Virus record (IMG/VR): IMGVR_UViG_3300022169_000006
Location: 1 to 45,210 of that record
DNA: 45,210 nucleotides
Strand: one strand, 5' to 3'
From: a virus
This document shows positions 14,566 to 21,933 of the stretch, one piece after another. Made by a program: the position numbers and the translations under genes. Every line of letters starts with the position of its first letter. Position 1 is the stretch's first letter. The notes beneath the pieces are model-generated. The model worked only from the letters and a program-made list of their open reading frames with translations. It ran no database searches and was not told the DNA's origin.

Positions 14566-14766
14566 TTAGAGTTTTGGGTGCATCTTTTTTATTACGCGAG
14601 CGTCTGTGTCATCTTGATTAAATTCGTCGCCGCCCAAGTCAGCAAATGTTAATTTTGATCCTGACGGTATCATTCTTCGACCGCCAGGCTCGCCATTTAA
14701 CCATTTTTTATGACTGGCAACGATTAACTCAAATTCCTCGTACGCTTCAAGTTTATTTTTGCTCAT
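14566..14766 (-). CDS. Small hypothetical protein
   Basis: 66 residues starting MSKNKLEAYEEFELIVASHK, the first gene after the promoter at 14796-14824. GATGGAG stands seven bases before the ATG. Acidic N-terminal helix, then GEPGGRRMIPSGSKLTFADL, then an acidic Asp-rich stretch. Not recognised. Confidence 0.55.
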   Translation of the reverse strand: MSKNKLEAYEEFELIVASHKKWLNGEPGGRRMIPSGSKLTFADLGGDEFNQDDTDARVIKKMHPKL

Positions 14767-14795
14767 GCTTTACTCCATCATTTGATAACACCTGC

Positions 14796-14824
14796 ATAGT
14801 ACTGCTAAAAAAAGTAGCAGTCAA
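14796..14824 (-). promoter_or_regulatory. Strong leftward promoter with internal palindrome
   Basis: Minus-strand TTGACT (14824-14819), 17-base spacer, TACTAT (14801-14796). The spacer carries the inverted repeat ACTGCT ... AGCAGT (14801-14806 and 14816-14821), so a dimeric regulator could bind here. It would drive the leftward small-gene operon 14766-11942. Confidence 0.75.
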
Positions 14825-14836
14825 CAAATTTAAGGC

Positions 14837-14862
14837 AAAAAAAATGCCCCAGATATCGGGGC
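14837..14862 (-). terminator. Leftward terminator upstream of the small-gene promoter
   Basis: Minus-strand GCCCC, GATATCT loop, GGGGC, then ATTTTTTTT. It shields the promoter at 14796-14824 from transcripts arriving from the lysis region. This implies something is transcribed leftward across 14863-15322. Confidence 0.85.
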
Positions 14863-14883
14863 GAATGATGGAGATGGAGATGG

Positions 14884-15003
14884 TTAGCGGTTTTTGGCTA
14901 AATCGTGCGAATTAGCCGGAATTGGGTAAATTGCTTTGTTACGTTTCGCAACGTTACTAGGCTTGCTAGTCACAGCCTCGTAGCTGGCAGATATTATCAC
15001 CAT
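14884..15003 (-). CDS. Doubtful small open frame
   Basis: 39 codons from ATG at 15003 reading MVIISASYEAVTSKPSNVAK. AAGG abuts the ATG with no useful spacing, so initiation is doubtful. It overlaps a second decayed frame. Kept because it ends just before a strong terminator; it may be part of a broken gene. Confidence 0.25.
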   Translation of the reverse strand: MVIISASYEAVTSKPSNVAKRNKAIYPIPANSHDLAKNR

Positions 15004-15162
15004 CCTTATTATCGAATGAAATAACAAATGCTTTACGCGCATCAATCGAGCTATCTAAATATACTTGAGTCGTATAGCTATCAGTCTCTAAGTCGGCACC
15101 ACATTGTTAAGGCGTTTGGCGATTGAACTATTATCAATCCTTGGTATGGCGAGGCAAAATTG
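14966..15162 (-). pseudogene. Possible decayed gene with a frameshift
   Basis: One minus-strand frame reads CLAIPRIDNSSIAKRLNN near 15160-15105 and stops; the neighbouring frame continues at once as CGADLETDSYTTQVYLDSSI to TAG at 14966. Both look protein-like, and neither has a start codon. A single-base indel near 15105 would join them. No family recognised. Confidence 0.3.
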
Positions 15163-15184
15163 CTACTCCCGACTTTCAAAACAC

Positions 15185-15217
15185 CTTAAAAATAAGACCC
15201 ACACTATCGCAGTGGGC
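15185..15217 (-). terminator. Leftward hairpin after the lysis cassette
   Basis: Minus-strand CCCAC, nine-base loop, GTGGG then TCTTATTTTT. It follows the spanin genes and the small membrane frame at 15228-15311. Confidence 0.6.
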
Positions 15218-15227
15218 GCGGCTATTT

Positions 15228-15311
15228 CTAGCAATGATTTTGCTGCGTGTATCTTGGCGGATCAGACGCAGCCCATAAGATAGCCATAAACAAAGCTAAC
15301 AAGCTAAACAT
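15228..15311 (-). CDS. Possible 27-residue membrane peptide
   Basis: Frame starting MFSLLALFMAILWAASDPPR at 15311 with one hydrophobic helix and a short polar tail. It follows the spanin stop by 11 bases and precedes a terminator. The ribosome site is weak. It could be an accessory lysis peptide, but the evidence is only composition and position. Confidence 0.35.
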   Translation of the reverse strand: MFSLLALFMAILWAASDPPRYTQQNHC

Positions 15312-15322
15312 ACATCAATTAA

Positions 15323-15811
15323 TCATTCACCGTCAACAATTATTTTCACATAATCCTGCAAAGCCCTTAATTTTGCTTCGCATTGGTCGGCGTCTTTTCC
15401 GATTGAGATAACGCGTCTTGCAGTCGTAACTGGTAACTCTGCGTATTGTCCTGTGGTGTCATTGCCCACGCTGGCGGCGTCGGCGGTTTCGGGCACTCCA
15501 CAACTTGCGGGCTTGGTGACGACACGCACCCTCCAAGGCCTAGCGTTAAGCTCATCATTGAGGCGCTCAGACTCTTTTTCAGCATTTTGATATAACTCCC
15601 ATGATTGAGATTCTTTGGCTTTTAAATCGCGCTGTATTGCGTCCTGCTGTTCGCGCAATTTAACAATGGCTTTCGTTGTCGCCTGCGCTATTTCTGCTCG
15701 TTCTGTTTGCCAGTCTGACATAACAGAGTCGTGCCCGTAGTCGTAGCAAAGCCAGCCAAATAGCGCGATAAATGCTGCGCCGATGGCATATTTAATTAAT
15801 AACGGGTTCAT
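15323..15811 (-). CDS. Rz: Inner-membrane spanin (Rz-like)
   Basis: 162 residues starting MNPLLIKYAIGAAFIALFGW. Residues 5-24 are a single N-terminal membrane anchor, and residues about 35-95 a charged coiled coil (IVKLREQQDAIQRDLKAKES). This is the form of an i-spanin, which with the outer-membrane lipoprotein encoded inside it fuses the two membranes at the end of lysis. It overlaps the holin stop (ATGA) and contains the Rz1 gene in another frame. Confidence 0.85.
   Translation of the reverse strand: MNPLLIKYAIGAAFIALFGWLCYDYGHDSVMSDWQTERAEIAQATTKAIVKLREQQDAIQRDLKAKESQSWELYQNAEKESERLNDELNARPWRVRVVTKPASCGVPETADAASVGNDTTGQYAELPVTTARRVISIGKDADQCEAKLRALQDYVKIIVDGE
15367..15585 (-). CDS. Rz1: Outer-membrane spanin lipoprotein (Rz1-like), nested in Rz
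   Basis: 72 residues starting MLKKSLSASMMSLTLGLGGC. The signal ends in lipobox LGGC, so Cys20 is lipidated, and the mature part is proline-rich (PSPQVVECPKPPTPPAW), as usual for o-spanins. The gene lies entirely inside Rz in a different frame, the lambda arrangement. Together they span the periplasm. Confidence 0.9.
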   Translation of the reverse strand: MLKKSLSASMMSLTLGLGGCVSSPSPQVVECPKPPTPPAWAMTPQDNTQSYQLRLQDALSQSEKTPTNAKQN

Positions 15812-16038
15812 TTTTCGCTAATCGCTGTTGTCGTTGCTAGTCGTAGCGCGCCCATGATGATTGACATTGCGATAAATGACACACCGTAATACTCGCCTAG
15901 CAAGCCTTGCAATAAATGAAAATTAACTTCGATAACGCCGAGTGCCATTGTCGCGAATGCTGCTAGCATTGTTTTAGATTTAGCCCATTGTTTAATCATT
16001 GTTTGCACCTTTAGTTTAATATCGTTAATAAATTTCAT
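15808..16038 (-). CDS. Holin (two membrane segments)
   Basis: 76 residues starting MKFINDIKLKVQTMIKQWAK. A basic amphipathic N-terminus is followed by two hydrophobic helices, about residues 24-41 (MLAAFATMALGVIEVNF) and 52-70 (VSFIAMSIIMGALRLATT), with a short charged tail. This fits a class II holin, which forms the membrane lesion that releases the endolysin. It sits between endolysin and Rz, overlapping both. Confidence 0.75.
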   Translation of the reverse strand: MKFINDIKLKVQTMIKQWAKSKTMLAAFATMALGVIEVNFHLLQGLLGEYYGVSFIAMSIIMGALRLATTTAISEK

Positions 16039-16376
16039 TATCTACACCCCCACATTTCAACACTAAAGTGATTTGCATCATTTGGCACAGCTTTAGCACC
16101 GCCCAATAATTCCCAGTACTCATGCAGCACATACCAAGCTGGATGATCGCTTGATGCTATATATTCACCATTGGCAAACAGATTTAAATCACCAGCTAGC
16201 CGAAGCTTGTGCACCGACTTTGCTGCGCCGTAACCCTTCTTGGTTCCATGCTCACCGTGTAACCGTGGATCACGATAAAAGTCACCAACCGTCAGCTCAT
16301 ACCCTTGCTCATACGCATAGATGATTAACTTAGCAATCATCAGCGTGAATTTTCTTTGTTTATCGCCTAGCGTCAT
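16038..16376 (-). CDS. Endolysin, M15 peptidase
   Basis: 112 residues starting MTLGDKQRKFTLMIAKLIIY. The zinc site of VanY/M15-type L-alanyl-D-glutamate peptidases is present: SVHKLRLAGDLN gives H56 and D63, and NDANHFSVEMWG gives H103. The 112-residue length is that of compact T5-like single-domain endolysins. It cleaves peptidoglycan cross-link peptides after holin triggering. No signal peptide, so it depends on the holin. Confidence 0.85.
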   Translation of the reverse strand: MTLGDKQRKFTLMIAKLIIYAYEQGYELTVGDFYRDPRLHGEHGTKKGYGAAKSVHKLRLAGDLNLFANGEYIASSDHPAWYVLHEYWELLGGAKAVPNDANHFSVEMWGCR

Positions 16377-16385
16377 ATTCCACCC

Positions 16386-16410
16386 ATAAAAAAGGACTCG
16401 TTAGAGTCCT
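16386..16410 (-). terminator. Leftward terminator after the methyltransferase
   Basis: Minus-strand AGGACTC, TAAC loop, GAGTCCT followed by TTTTTATG. It separates the methyltransferase operon from the lysis cassette. Confidence 0.85.
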
Positions 16411-16416
16411 AGTTTA

Positions 16417-17211
16417 TCATGCTTCTTCTATTCGCTTTCGCGCTATCTCAAAATAATTTTCGTCAAGTTCGATGCCGATAAAGTTGCGGTTGTTTAGTTT
16501 CGCCATTTTACCTGTAGTGCCTGAGCCCATGAATGGATCGAATACAACATCACCCTCATTTGACCAGCTTTCTATGTGTCTAGCAGCAAGCTTTTCGGGG
16601 AATATTGCTGGATGCACAAAAGCTTCAGCGTCTAAAGTTGAGTGTCCTTTCCCTGTGGTTATATACCAGATGTTGCCGTCAATTTTATCTAATCCAACTG
16701 GCTTGCGCTTTTTACCACTTCTAGCAGATCTATTTTTTTCTTTAGTATCAGAAAAATAACTATTCTTTCTTGCTGTCTCTTTTTCAGGAAATTTGCAAGG
16801 AATGCGAATTGGGTTAAATGTTTTTGGATTTCCCTTTGAAAAAACAAACATGTACTCAAAGTCTTGCTCGTATCTATTATGGTTTTTAGGCAGTGCGTTT
16901 TTATGATAAATCATAGTGTCATGCAATCTGAATCCGCAGGACATTGCGTGTAATGCTTGCTTAAAGCTTGTCCCTGTTTCGCTTCCTTTTATTGTCGCGT
17001 CTCCAACAACCCAGACAACAACACCTCCTAGAGCGGTAATTCTATACAGCTCTCTTAATACCTCTTTCCACACTTCATCAGACCAAAGCACATTGTTTCC
17101 GTTATAAGATCTGAGGCTGTCATATGGTGGACTTGTTACGGTTAAATCAACCGAACAGTCTGCAATCTCTTTCATACGCTCAAGACAATCACCTTGCATT
17201 AACTTAATCAT
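16417..17211 (-). CDS. Site-specific DNA methyltransferase (beta class)
   Basis: 264 residues starting MIKLMQGDCLERMKEIADCS; the ATG at 17211 overlaps the previous stop and has GAGG upstream. The catalytic motif IV TSPPY is at residues 26-30 and the AdoMet-binding motif DPFMGSGTTG at 225-234. This order is the beta class, and SPPY is commonest in N4-cytosine enzymes, though N6-adenine is possible. No cognate restriction gene is present. An orphan phage methyltransferase of this type usually protects phage DNA from host restriction. Confidence 0.85.
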   Translation of the reverse strand: MIKLMQGDCLERMKEIADCSVDLTVTSPPYDSLRSYNGNNVLWSDEVWKEVLRELYRITALGGVVVWVVGDATIKGSETGTSFKQALHAMSCGFRLHDTMIYHKNALPKNHNRYEQDFEYMFVFSKGNPKTFNPIRIPCKFPEKETARKNSYFSDTKEKNRSARSGKKRKPVGLDKIDGNIWYITTGKGHSTLDAEAFVHPAIFPEKLAARHIESWSNEGDVVFDPFMGSGTTGKMAKLNNRNFIGIELDENYFEIARKRIEEA

Positions 17212-17396
17212 TCCCAAACCTCGCCAATATCTCTTTTAAGCCTAATATCATCTAGCAAATACTCGCGTTTACGTCTAACCTCGGCTATCTGCGCATCTTT
17301 CTGACTAACCCGTTTCTGCCGCTTGGGTTTTTCTATTTTCTCGTTTTGCGCCATGTCATACGTCATTTGCGAGATGGCGTGAAACCCGTTTTTCAT
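17208..17396 (-). CDS. Small basic hypothetical protein
   Basis: 62 residues starting MKNGFHAISQMTYDMAQNEK, with GAGG before the ATG and ATGA overlaps on both sides. The middle is strongly basic (KPKRQKRVSQKDAQIAEVRR) and helical, which suggests nucleic acid binding. It is cotranscribed with the methyltransferase. Not recognised. Confidence 0.55.
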   Translation of the reverse strand: MKNGFHAISQMTYDMAQNEKIEKPKRQKRVSQKDAQIAEVRRKREYLLDDIRLKRDIGEVWE

Positions 17397-17659
17397 AGCG
17401 CATACCTCGCCACAACACTATCAAGCAGTCTGTGAGCGCGACTGTGTATTGACTCGTGCGGGACTTGCGCGCCGACGTTTGCGTGACTTAATAGTTTGCG
17501 TTCCATGTTGTTTGAGCGTAGGTATTTCGCGACTTTTTTCTCGTTAACAATTTGGTTGTTTTCGGTAAAATACAGCACGATATTTTTAATGCTAACACCG
17601 ATGTCGCAATACATGTGTTCGATGATTTCTTTTTGTTTGTCTGTTAGCTCTCTGGCCAT
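17393..17659 (-). CDS. Putative helix-turn-helix regulator
   Basis: 88 residues starting MARELTDKQKEIIEHMYCDI, with GGGGAG before the ATG at 17659. The N-terminal part (LTDKQKEIIEHMYCD..VSIKNIVLYFTEN..VNEKKVAKYL) follows a sigma-like/MerR-type helix-turn-helix pattern. The C-terminus holds SRAHRLLDSVVARYAL. It probably binds DNA; targets unknown. Confidence 0.5.
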   Translation of the reverse strand: MARELTDKQKEIIEHMYCDIGVSIKNIVLYFTENNQIVNEKKVAKYLRSNNMERKLLSHANVGAQVPHESIHSRAHRLLDSVVARYAL

Positions 17660-17835
17660 TATAGTTTCTCCCCACACTGATTACATACTTTGCCATTTGG
17701 CGTAAATTTAATGCTGTTATGCTTGCACCCTTCGCCACGTTTATTTTTCGTGTCGATACTATCCCACAATTTCGACTCGTGCCATGCCTTACCGTAGTTG
17801 TTGCCTGTGCCTCGGTTTTGTCTTGCGTCAGGCAT
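17659..17835 (-). CDS. Small zinc-ribbon protein
   Basis: 58 residues starting MPDARQNRGTGNNYGKAWHE, with GGGGG seven bases upstream; the frame extends upstream without a ribosome site. C-terminal GCKHNSIKFTPNGKVCNQCG is a Cys/His zinc-binding knuckle, seen in small phage proteins with a mobile N-terminal tail. It may bind DNA or RNA. Lies between the membrane-anchored gene and the regulator. Confidence 0.6.
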   Translation of the reverse strand: MPDARQNRGTGNNYGKAWHESKLWDSIDTKNKRGEGCKHNSIKFTPNGKVCNQCGEKL

Positions 17836-18076
17836 AAAACACCCCCACAGCCACAACCGCGAAGCAACCCAATAAAAACAAAGCAGGCTCGAGCCATCTT
17901 GGCGCGTGTAAAGCGCGCAACCCTCGCTTGCCAGATGCACTACGAACCCAGCCCATGCCATCTAAATAAACTTGCACATTGCCTGTGCGCGACACCTTGT
18001 AATAAGTCACACCTAATCCTGACTCTCTAAAGCGTGTCGCGTCTTTTGGTGCTAACTCTCTAATGCGTTTAGTCAT
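17828..18076 (-). CDS. Small protein with C-terminal membrane anchor
   Basis: 82 residues starting MTKRIRELAPKDATRFRESG at 18076, with GATGGAG upstream. The N-terminal part reads like a DNA- or RNA-associated beta unit (VTYYKVSRTGNVQVYLDGMG). The last 20 residues (ALFLLGCFAVVAVGVFYA) form a membrane helix. First gene of the leftward methyltransferase operon. Not recognised. Confidence 0.6.
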   Translation of the reverse strand: MTKRIRELAPKDATRFRESGLGVTYYKVSRTGNVQVYLDGMGWVRSASGKRGLRALHAPRWLEPALFLLGCFAVVAVGVFYA

Positions 18077-18100
18077 CTTTATAATCTCCATCTTTTGTTG

Positions 18101-18140
18101 TTGACAGTTGCATGTTATGTCGTTAATATTCAGTTGTCAA
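18101..18140. promoter_or_regulatory. Face-to-face divergent promoters, second copy
   Basis: Rightward: TTGACA (18101-18106), 17-base spacer, TAATAT (18124-18129). Leftward on the other strand: TTGACA (18140-18135), 17-base spacer, TAACAT (18117-18112). The layout and the TTGACA / TGTCAA inverted repeat are the same as at 2844-2877. Both directions start genes with GATGGAG ribosome sites. Confidence 0.75.
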
Positions 18141-18160
18141 TAACTGATGGAGATAAAAAT

Positions 18161-18736
18161 ATGAACACTAAAGCAGAACAGGTTTTTAACGAGTTGGTGG
18201 AAAAGTTTAAGAAAGAAGCGATGAGTGCTGTCAATGAATCTATTGCGACAATTCATGGCGACCTACTGCCATACATCAACGTAGATACTGAAACAAACGC
18301 AAGATATCGCGCTGTTGATATGGTTAGTAAGATTTTAGTCGGTGATTTTGAGTTTGACGATAATTACGTAAAGGTTGATGGCTGGATTATATGTCGTATC
18401 AACGACTTTAATTACAACAAAATTGTGGACGTGTTAGCTGCAAAAGCTGGTGACGCAGCAAAAGATGCAAAGATAGCGCGGCTTGAGGCGCAAATTAAAG
18501 ATATGTACGCTGGTAGGATTGATATGCACATAAAAATTGAATGGATGGGTGTAGACTGCATCGCTGACTATTGGGTCGAGGATGGCGTGGCGATAGTTGA
18601 TGGGATACTAATCGGCAAGCAGCATATCTATATGTTCGAGGCATCAAACGCCGTTAGTGATGAGATTCACGCGCTAGTTGACGCAGCTAGACGTGGGTAT
18701 GTTGATGATACTATGTATTTTGGTGAGGAAATATGA
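18161..18736 (+). CDS. Hypothetical early protein
   Basis: 191 residues starting MNTKAEQVFNELVEKFKKEA, with GGAG eight bases before the ATG. The N-terminal half is helical and acidic. The centre holds a coiled-coil segment (AKDAKIARLEAQIKDMYAG), and the C-terminus ends in DDTMYFGEEI. First gene after the divergent promoter, so early expression is likely. Function unknown. Confidence 0.65.
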   Translation: MNTKAEQVFNELVEKFKKEAMSAVNESIATIHGDLLPYINVDTETNARYRAVDMVSKILVGDFEFDDNYVKVDGWIICRINDFNYNKIVDVLAAKAGDAAKDAKIARLEAQIKDMYAGRIDMHIKIEWMGVDCIADYWVEDGVAIVDGILIGKQHIYMFEASNAVSDEIHALVDAARRGYVDDTMYFGEEI

Positions 18737-18786
18737 ACAAATACGAGTTTGACGAATGGTTTAGTGATAATTGGAATCAATCATAA
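18733..18786 (+). CDS. 17-residue micro-open frame
   Basis: MNKYEFDEWFSDNWNQS, overlapping the previous stop (ATGA), with GGTGAGG upstream, and followed directly by a terminator. The aromatic, acidic composition is unlike random sequence. It could be a translated mini-protein; only overlap and context support it. Confidence 0.4.
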   Translation: MNKYEFDEWFSDNWNQS

Positions 18787-18790
18787 TAAT

Positions 18791-18816
18791 AAGCCCCATA
18801 TCGGGGCTTTATTTTT
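18791..18816 (+). terminator. Terminator between convergent genes
   Basis: AAGCCCC, loop ATATC, GGGGCTT then TATTTTT. It ends the two-gene rightward operon, and reads weakly in the opposite direction for the MuF-like gene. Confidence 0.8.
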
Positions 18817-19831
18817 ATCTGACTGCAAAAAACGCCTTGCCCTGCTCCTGAGCTTTTTTGTATAGATTCTGCTGTAAAACCTCTCCAGTTTTCTTATCAA
18901 CTAGGACTGAAGTAATAGAACACTGGCAATTGACGCTATTCCCATCCTCTGACCACCAAGTTGACTGCTCGTCCGACGTATACGTTAACCCATGCCTAGC
19001 TGCGTGCGTTCGCCTTGTTGTCGGTGTCAGAGCGCTAATGTGCATCAACATCGTTTTAAAGCCACCCTTGTCAAAAACGTTGTTATTCATATCGTCGTTG
19101 ACTTCCATGTAAGCTTGTCTAAATGCCGAATTTATCTCGGTACGCGCAATCCTCAGCGCTCTGTACTTATAACCACCCTCATCAGGCCACAACTTTGCGC
19201 TAATACGTCTGGCTGCATCACGAGCTGAAATACCGTCAGCGATTGATTGAGACAGGATAAAGCGCAAATCTTTAATCATATCGCCGCTTAACCCTTCCAT
19301 TGAGTTAAACGTGCGCGACGATAGCAGTTCAATGGGCCGCCGATAAGCTGGGGTCATTAACAGTTGTTGAATATCTAGCCCCCGAATCTCAGTTGATATT
19401 TCATTGCCGACAACAACTGCTGGACTGATATTTTTAAGTGATTGCAAAGACTCACTTGCGCCCGTCTCCCACGCGGGAGTCATGTATTGATTTAGATACC
19501 ATTGCGGCGACCATAAGCCTTGGCCGTCCATTACCCATTGATTGACAATGCGGGCGATAAGCTGGTCAACAGCGTTGATTTCTGCTTGTTCAACCTGGTA
19601 AAGGTATTTTGTTTTGTTCAGCTCAATAGTCGGGCTGTCTAAATTAATCTCGAAGTGATTAACTTGCTTAGTTCCGACTTGATGGCTCGTCAAAAAGTCA
19701 GTGACAATGCGCCTAATCTCGCGCTCAACCTGTTTGATGCGAAAGCCGATATCATCAATCACCCTCTTTCGAAGGCGGCTGATTTTAGGTCCGTTGGGGT
19801 CGTGCAGTGGGTGAATGATTGGGGAGGCCAT
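18815..19831 (-). CDS. Mu F-like head morphogenesis protein
   Basis: 338 residues starting MASPIIHPLHDPNGPKISRL. The C-terminal half has the MuF signature: RALRIARTEINSAFRQAYME, then LTPTTRRTHAARHG, then NCQCSITSVLVDK. MuF-type proteins are minor head proteins bound to the portal, carried in the prohead and sometimes ejected. The start overlaps the portal stop (TAATG). The N-terminal half is helical. Confidence 0.8.
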   Translation of the reverse strand: MASPIIHPLHDPNGPKISRLRKRVIDDIGFRIKQVEREIRRIVTDFLTSHQVGTKQVNHFEINLDSPTIELNKTKYLYQVEQAEINAVDQLIARIVNQWVMDGQGLWSPQWYLNQYMTPAWETGASESLQSLKNISPAVVVGNEISTEIRGLDIQQLLMTPAYRRPIELLSSRTFNSMEGLSGDMIKDLRFILSQSIADGISARDAARRISAKLWPDEGGYKYRALRIARTEINSAFRQAYMEVNDDMNNNVFDKGGFKTMLMHISALTPTTRRTHAARHGLTYTSDEQSTWWSEDGNSVNCQCSITSVLVDKKTGEVLQQNLYKKAQEQGKAFFAVR

Positions 19832-21201
19832 TAATCGTCCTCGCCCGATAAATCGAACCCAGCATCGTCTAACTCAGCATATCCAGCGGCCTCGCGCATT
19901 TCTGACGGCATAAACACAGGTGCTTGGCCAGACTTGTATGCGCGCTCATTGATAGCGCTCATTTTGTCAGATAGTGCTAGTTTGTCGCTAGTAGCAGGCT
20001 CGGTTAAGTCTGACCATTCGATGCAGATATCGCCCTGCGGCTCTGGCAATAAACCCAAATCAATAAGCCTATCAATCACTTGAAAGATAATCTCGTTAAC
20101 AGGACCTTTTCTGCGTGACATCATGGCCTGTGCAAACGCCATCGAATCTTCTGAGCTTGCGAGTCGGCCTGTTTGATAACCAATTAACACAGTCGATGGT
20201 ATGCGCGTGTGGGCTGCAACTTCCTGCAAGCAAGCGTCCATGATTGTTTTAGGGTCGTGAAATGATGCGTTGAACGGTGTCACGCTGGCATTGGCGACGG
20301 TCAATAACGCCTCTTTGCCGTCGTGCCAATTCGCAACGTTTTCGTCCATGATTTCAGCTTCTTCGCTGTCAGGGTGCGGCAGGTTTGAGCCGTCTTGCAG
20401 GCTTAACACACCACGCTGGTCATTGTGTCGCTTGATACCCTCAGCGCTTGCCATGCGTGCTTTTTCCCAATCCATTACCGCATACAAACAGCCCTGCATT
20501 GCTGGTACGCCGTAGATTGTGCCATCCTCCGACCCCTCGGCCGCGATAATCAACCGACTTGGATGCACTTCCATTGATAGCTGCTTACCTGGCTTTGGAT
20601 TGACCGCGTTTTCGATGAGCTGCCACATGGTCGGTTCGCCATAGTTCGGGCTGCTCATATCTTGGTCATACTCAATCGGTAATAGTTGCGCTTCATAAAA
20701 CGGTATCATTTTAACTAGCTGTCGCGGCTGTAGATTATTAAGCGGCTCACGTGCTGAACGACCTAGTTCGTCGCGTGTTACTAGCAACATACCTGCATAC
20801 ATACCAAAGCGCTGTTTACGGTCTAGACCTTTGATGCGCTCCCAAAATTGCAGGCGGCGACTACCGGTTAAGCGTTTTAACTCTTTGATAAAGTCGGAGT
20901 TTGCGACAGTCTCAGGCTCGCCGTTTTTGTCGTATGTTAATACGTCTTTGATTTCTGGATATTCAGACCAGCACGCATCTACTGGCGCATTAATGACTGC
21001 AGTGCCGATACCGACGCGACGACCAACTGCATAAAAATCCTTAAACGATGGTGCGTCTGGATAGTTGTACTGACATATCAAGTCGCGGCCCGTCTCGATT
21101 GGATAGCCGCTGTATTGATGAAAAAAATCATTAAGATTGCGTTGATTTGGTTTTTTCGACAGCGCGTTGTGCACTGCTCTGGATGTTTTGCTAGGTGACA
21201 T
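19831..21201 (-). CDS. Portal protein (DUF1073-like)
   Basis: 456 residues starting MSPSKTSRAVHNALSKKPNQ. It lies between small accessory genes and the MuF gene and is 450-500 residues long, as portals are. The middle contains PSRLIIAAEGSEDGTIYGVP and LQEVAAHTRIPSTVLIGYQT, followed by an acidic C-terminus. These are typical of DUF1073-type portals, the dodecameric channel through which DNA is packaged and ejected. The pairing with MuF and DUF2213 supports this. Confidence 0.8.
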   Translation of the reverse strand: MSPSKTSRAVHNALSKKPNQRNLNDFFHQYSGYPIETGRDLICQYNYPDAPSFKDFYAVGRRVGIGTAVINAPVDACWSEYPEIKDVLTYDKNGEPETVANSDFIKELKRLTGSRRLQFWERIKGLDRKQRFGMYAGMLLVTRDELGRSAREPLNNLQPRQLVKMIPFYEAQLLPIEYDQDMSSPNYGEPTMWQLIENAVNPKPGKQLSMEVHPSRLIIAAEGSEDGTIYGVPAMQGCLYAVMDWEKARMASAEGIKRHNDQRGVLSLQDGSNLPHPDSEEAEIMDENVANWHDGKEALLTVANASVTPFNASFHDPKTIMDACLQEVAAHTRIPSTVLIGYQTGRLASSEDSMAFAQAMMSRRKGPVNEIIFQVIDRLIDLGLLPEPQGDICIEWSDLTEPATSDKLALSDKMSAINERAYKSGQAPVFMPSEMREAAGYAELDDAGFDLSGEDD

Positions 21202-21259
21202 AATAGCGCCCTTGTGTTAAGTATCGTTTGATTTTAACACAAAGGCGTGGTTGCGGGTA

Positions 21260-21427
21260 TCACTGACAAGATGATGGCATCTGGATTGTTTCAAGCTCAG
21301 AATTTAGGTCGTGTAACTCATATCTAGCTAGTTCTGCATCATGTAGCATCATATCACCACAAGACAGTTGATACTCAAGCTCCTCAATTCGTCTGCATAT
21401 CTTTATTATGCGATTTGTTTTATCCAT
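21260..21427 (-). CDS. Small coiled-coil protein
   Basis: 55 residues starting MDKTNRIIKICRRIEELEYQ; the ATG overlaps the previous stop (TGATG) and has GGAG upstream. It is almost wholly helical with heptad spacing (YQLSCGDMMLHDAELARYEL). Not recognised, but the coupled start and the operon position support it as a gene. Confidence 0.5.
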   Translation of the reverse strand: MDKTNRIIKICRRIEELEYQLSCGDMMLHDAELARYELHDLNSELETIQMPSSCQ

Positions 21428-21918
21428 CACTCATCTCCTTTAGGCGCTTTAAATCCAGCATCGAACATATCAGAAAATGTATCTTCCGCCCTTTTCCCGC
21501 CGATACAGAATTTCATAGCAGCCTCAATAAACAATTCACGCTCTGACTTTTGTTTCTTGGCTCGGTAAATGATTCCGTTGCCGCCAAACGAAACTATCCG
21601 TAATTCAAACCATTCGGCATCACTGGTTTCACATTTAAAAATTATCCCACCACCTTTACGCCACCAATTAAACAACTCAGCCGCTTGCTCATCTGTTAGC
21701 TTTGATAGTGGTTTGTCGTTGTTGTAGATAGTCCATTTTTCATTGGCTAGCTCGAAAAATTCTAATGACCACCGCGCTCTGTGCACACCATCTATCTCGA
21801 TACGTTCGCCACATGGGAAAACCTTTGACACTACCCCAGTATCTTTTCCTGTGCGCTCAACAAAAAGCTCAACATTAACAACTCGCCTAACCACATCACC
21901 AACTTTAAATTTATTCAT
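21427..21918 (-). CDS. Hypothetical protein with KOW-like N-terminus
   Basis: 163 residues starting MNKFKVGDVVRRVVNVELFV, with GGAG before the ATG. The N-terminal FKVGDVVRRV..VELF..TGKDTGVVSKV resembles KOW / SH3-like small barrels that bind nucleic acids or proteins. The C-terminal part includes ERELFIEAAMKFCIGGKRAE and a helical end. Function unknown; the barrel is inferred from the VGDVVRRV pattern only. Confidence 0.5.
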   Translation of the reverse strand: MNKFKVGDVVRRVVNVELFVERTGKDTGVVSKVFPCGERIEIDGVHRARWSLEFFELANEKWTIYNNDKPLSKLTDEQAAELFNWWRKGGGIIFKCETSDAEWFELRIVSFGGNGIIYRAKKQKSERELFIEAAMKFCIGGKRAEDTFSDMFDAGFKAPKGDE

Positions 21919-21933
21919 TTCTATCTCCTGTTA

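Noticed and set aside
14646-14915. Plus-strand 89-codon open frame over the small-gene promoter
   Set aside because: Overlaps a real leftward gene, promoter and terminator; no ribosome site at the start.
14880-15320. tRNA or tmRNA gene
   Set aside because: No cloverleaf with a GTTCRA T-loop, anticodon stem and paired acceptor could be traced.
17592-18030. Overlapping frames on both strands in 17.6-18.0 kb
   Set aside because: They are in other phases of the short zinc-ribbon and membrane-anchored genes, without starts or sites.
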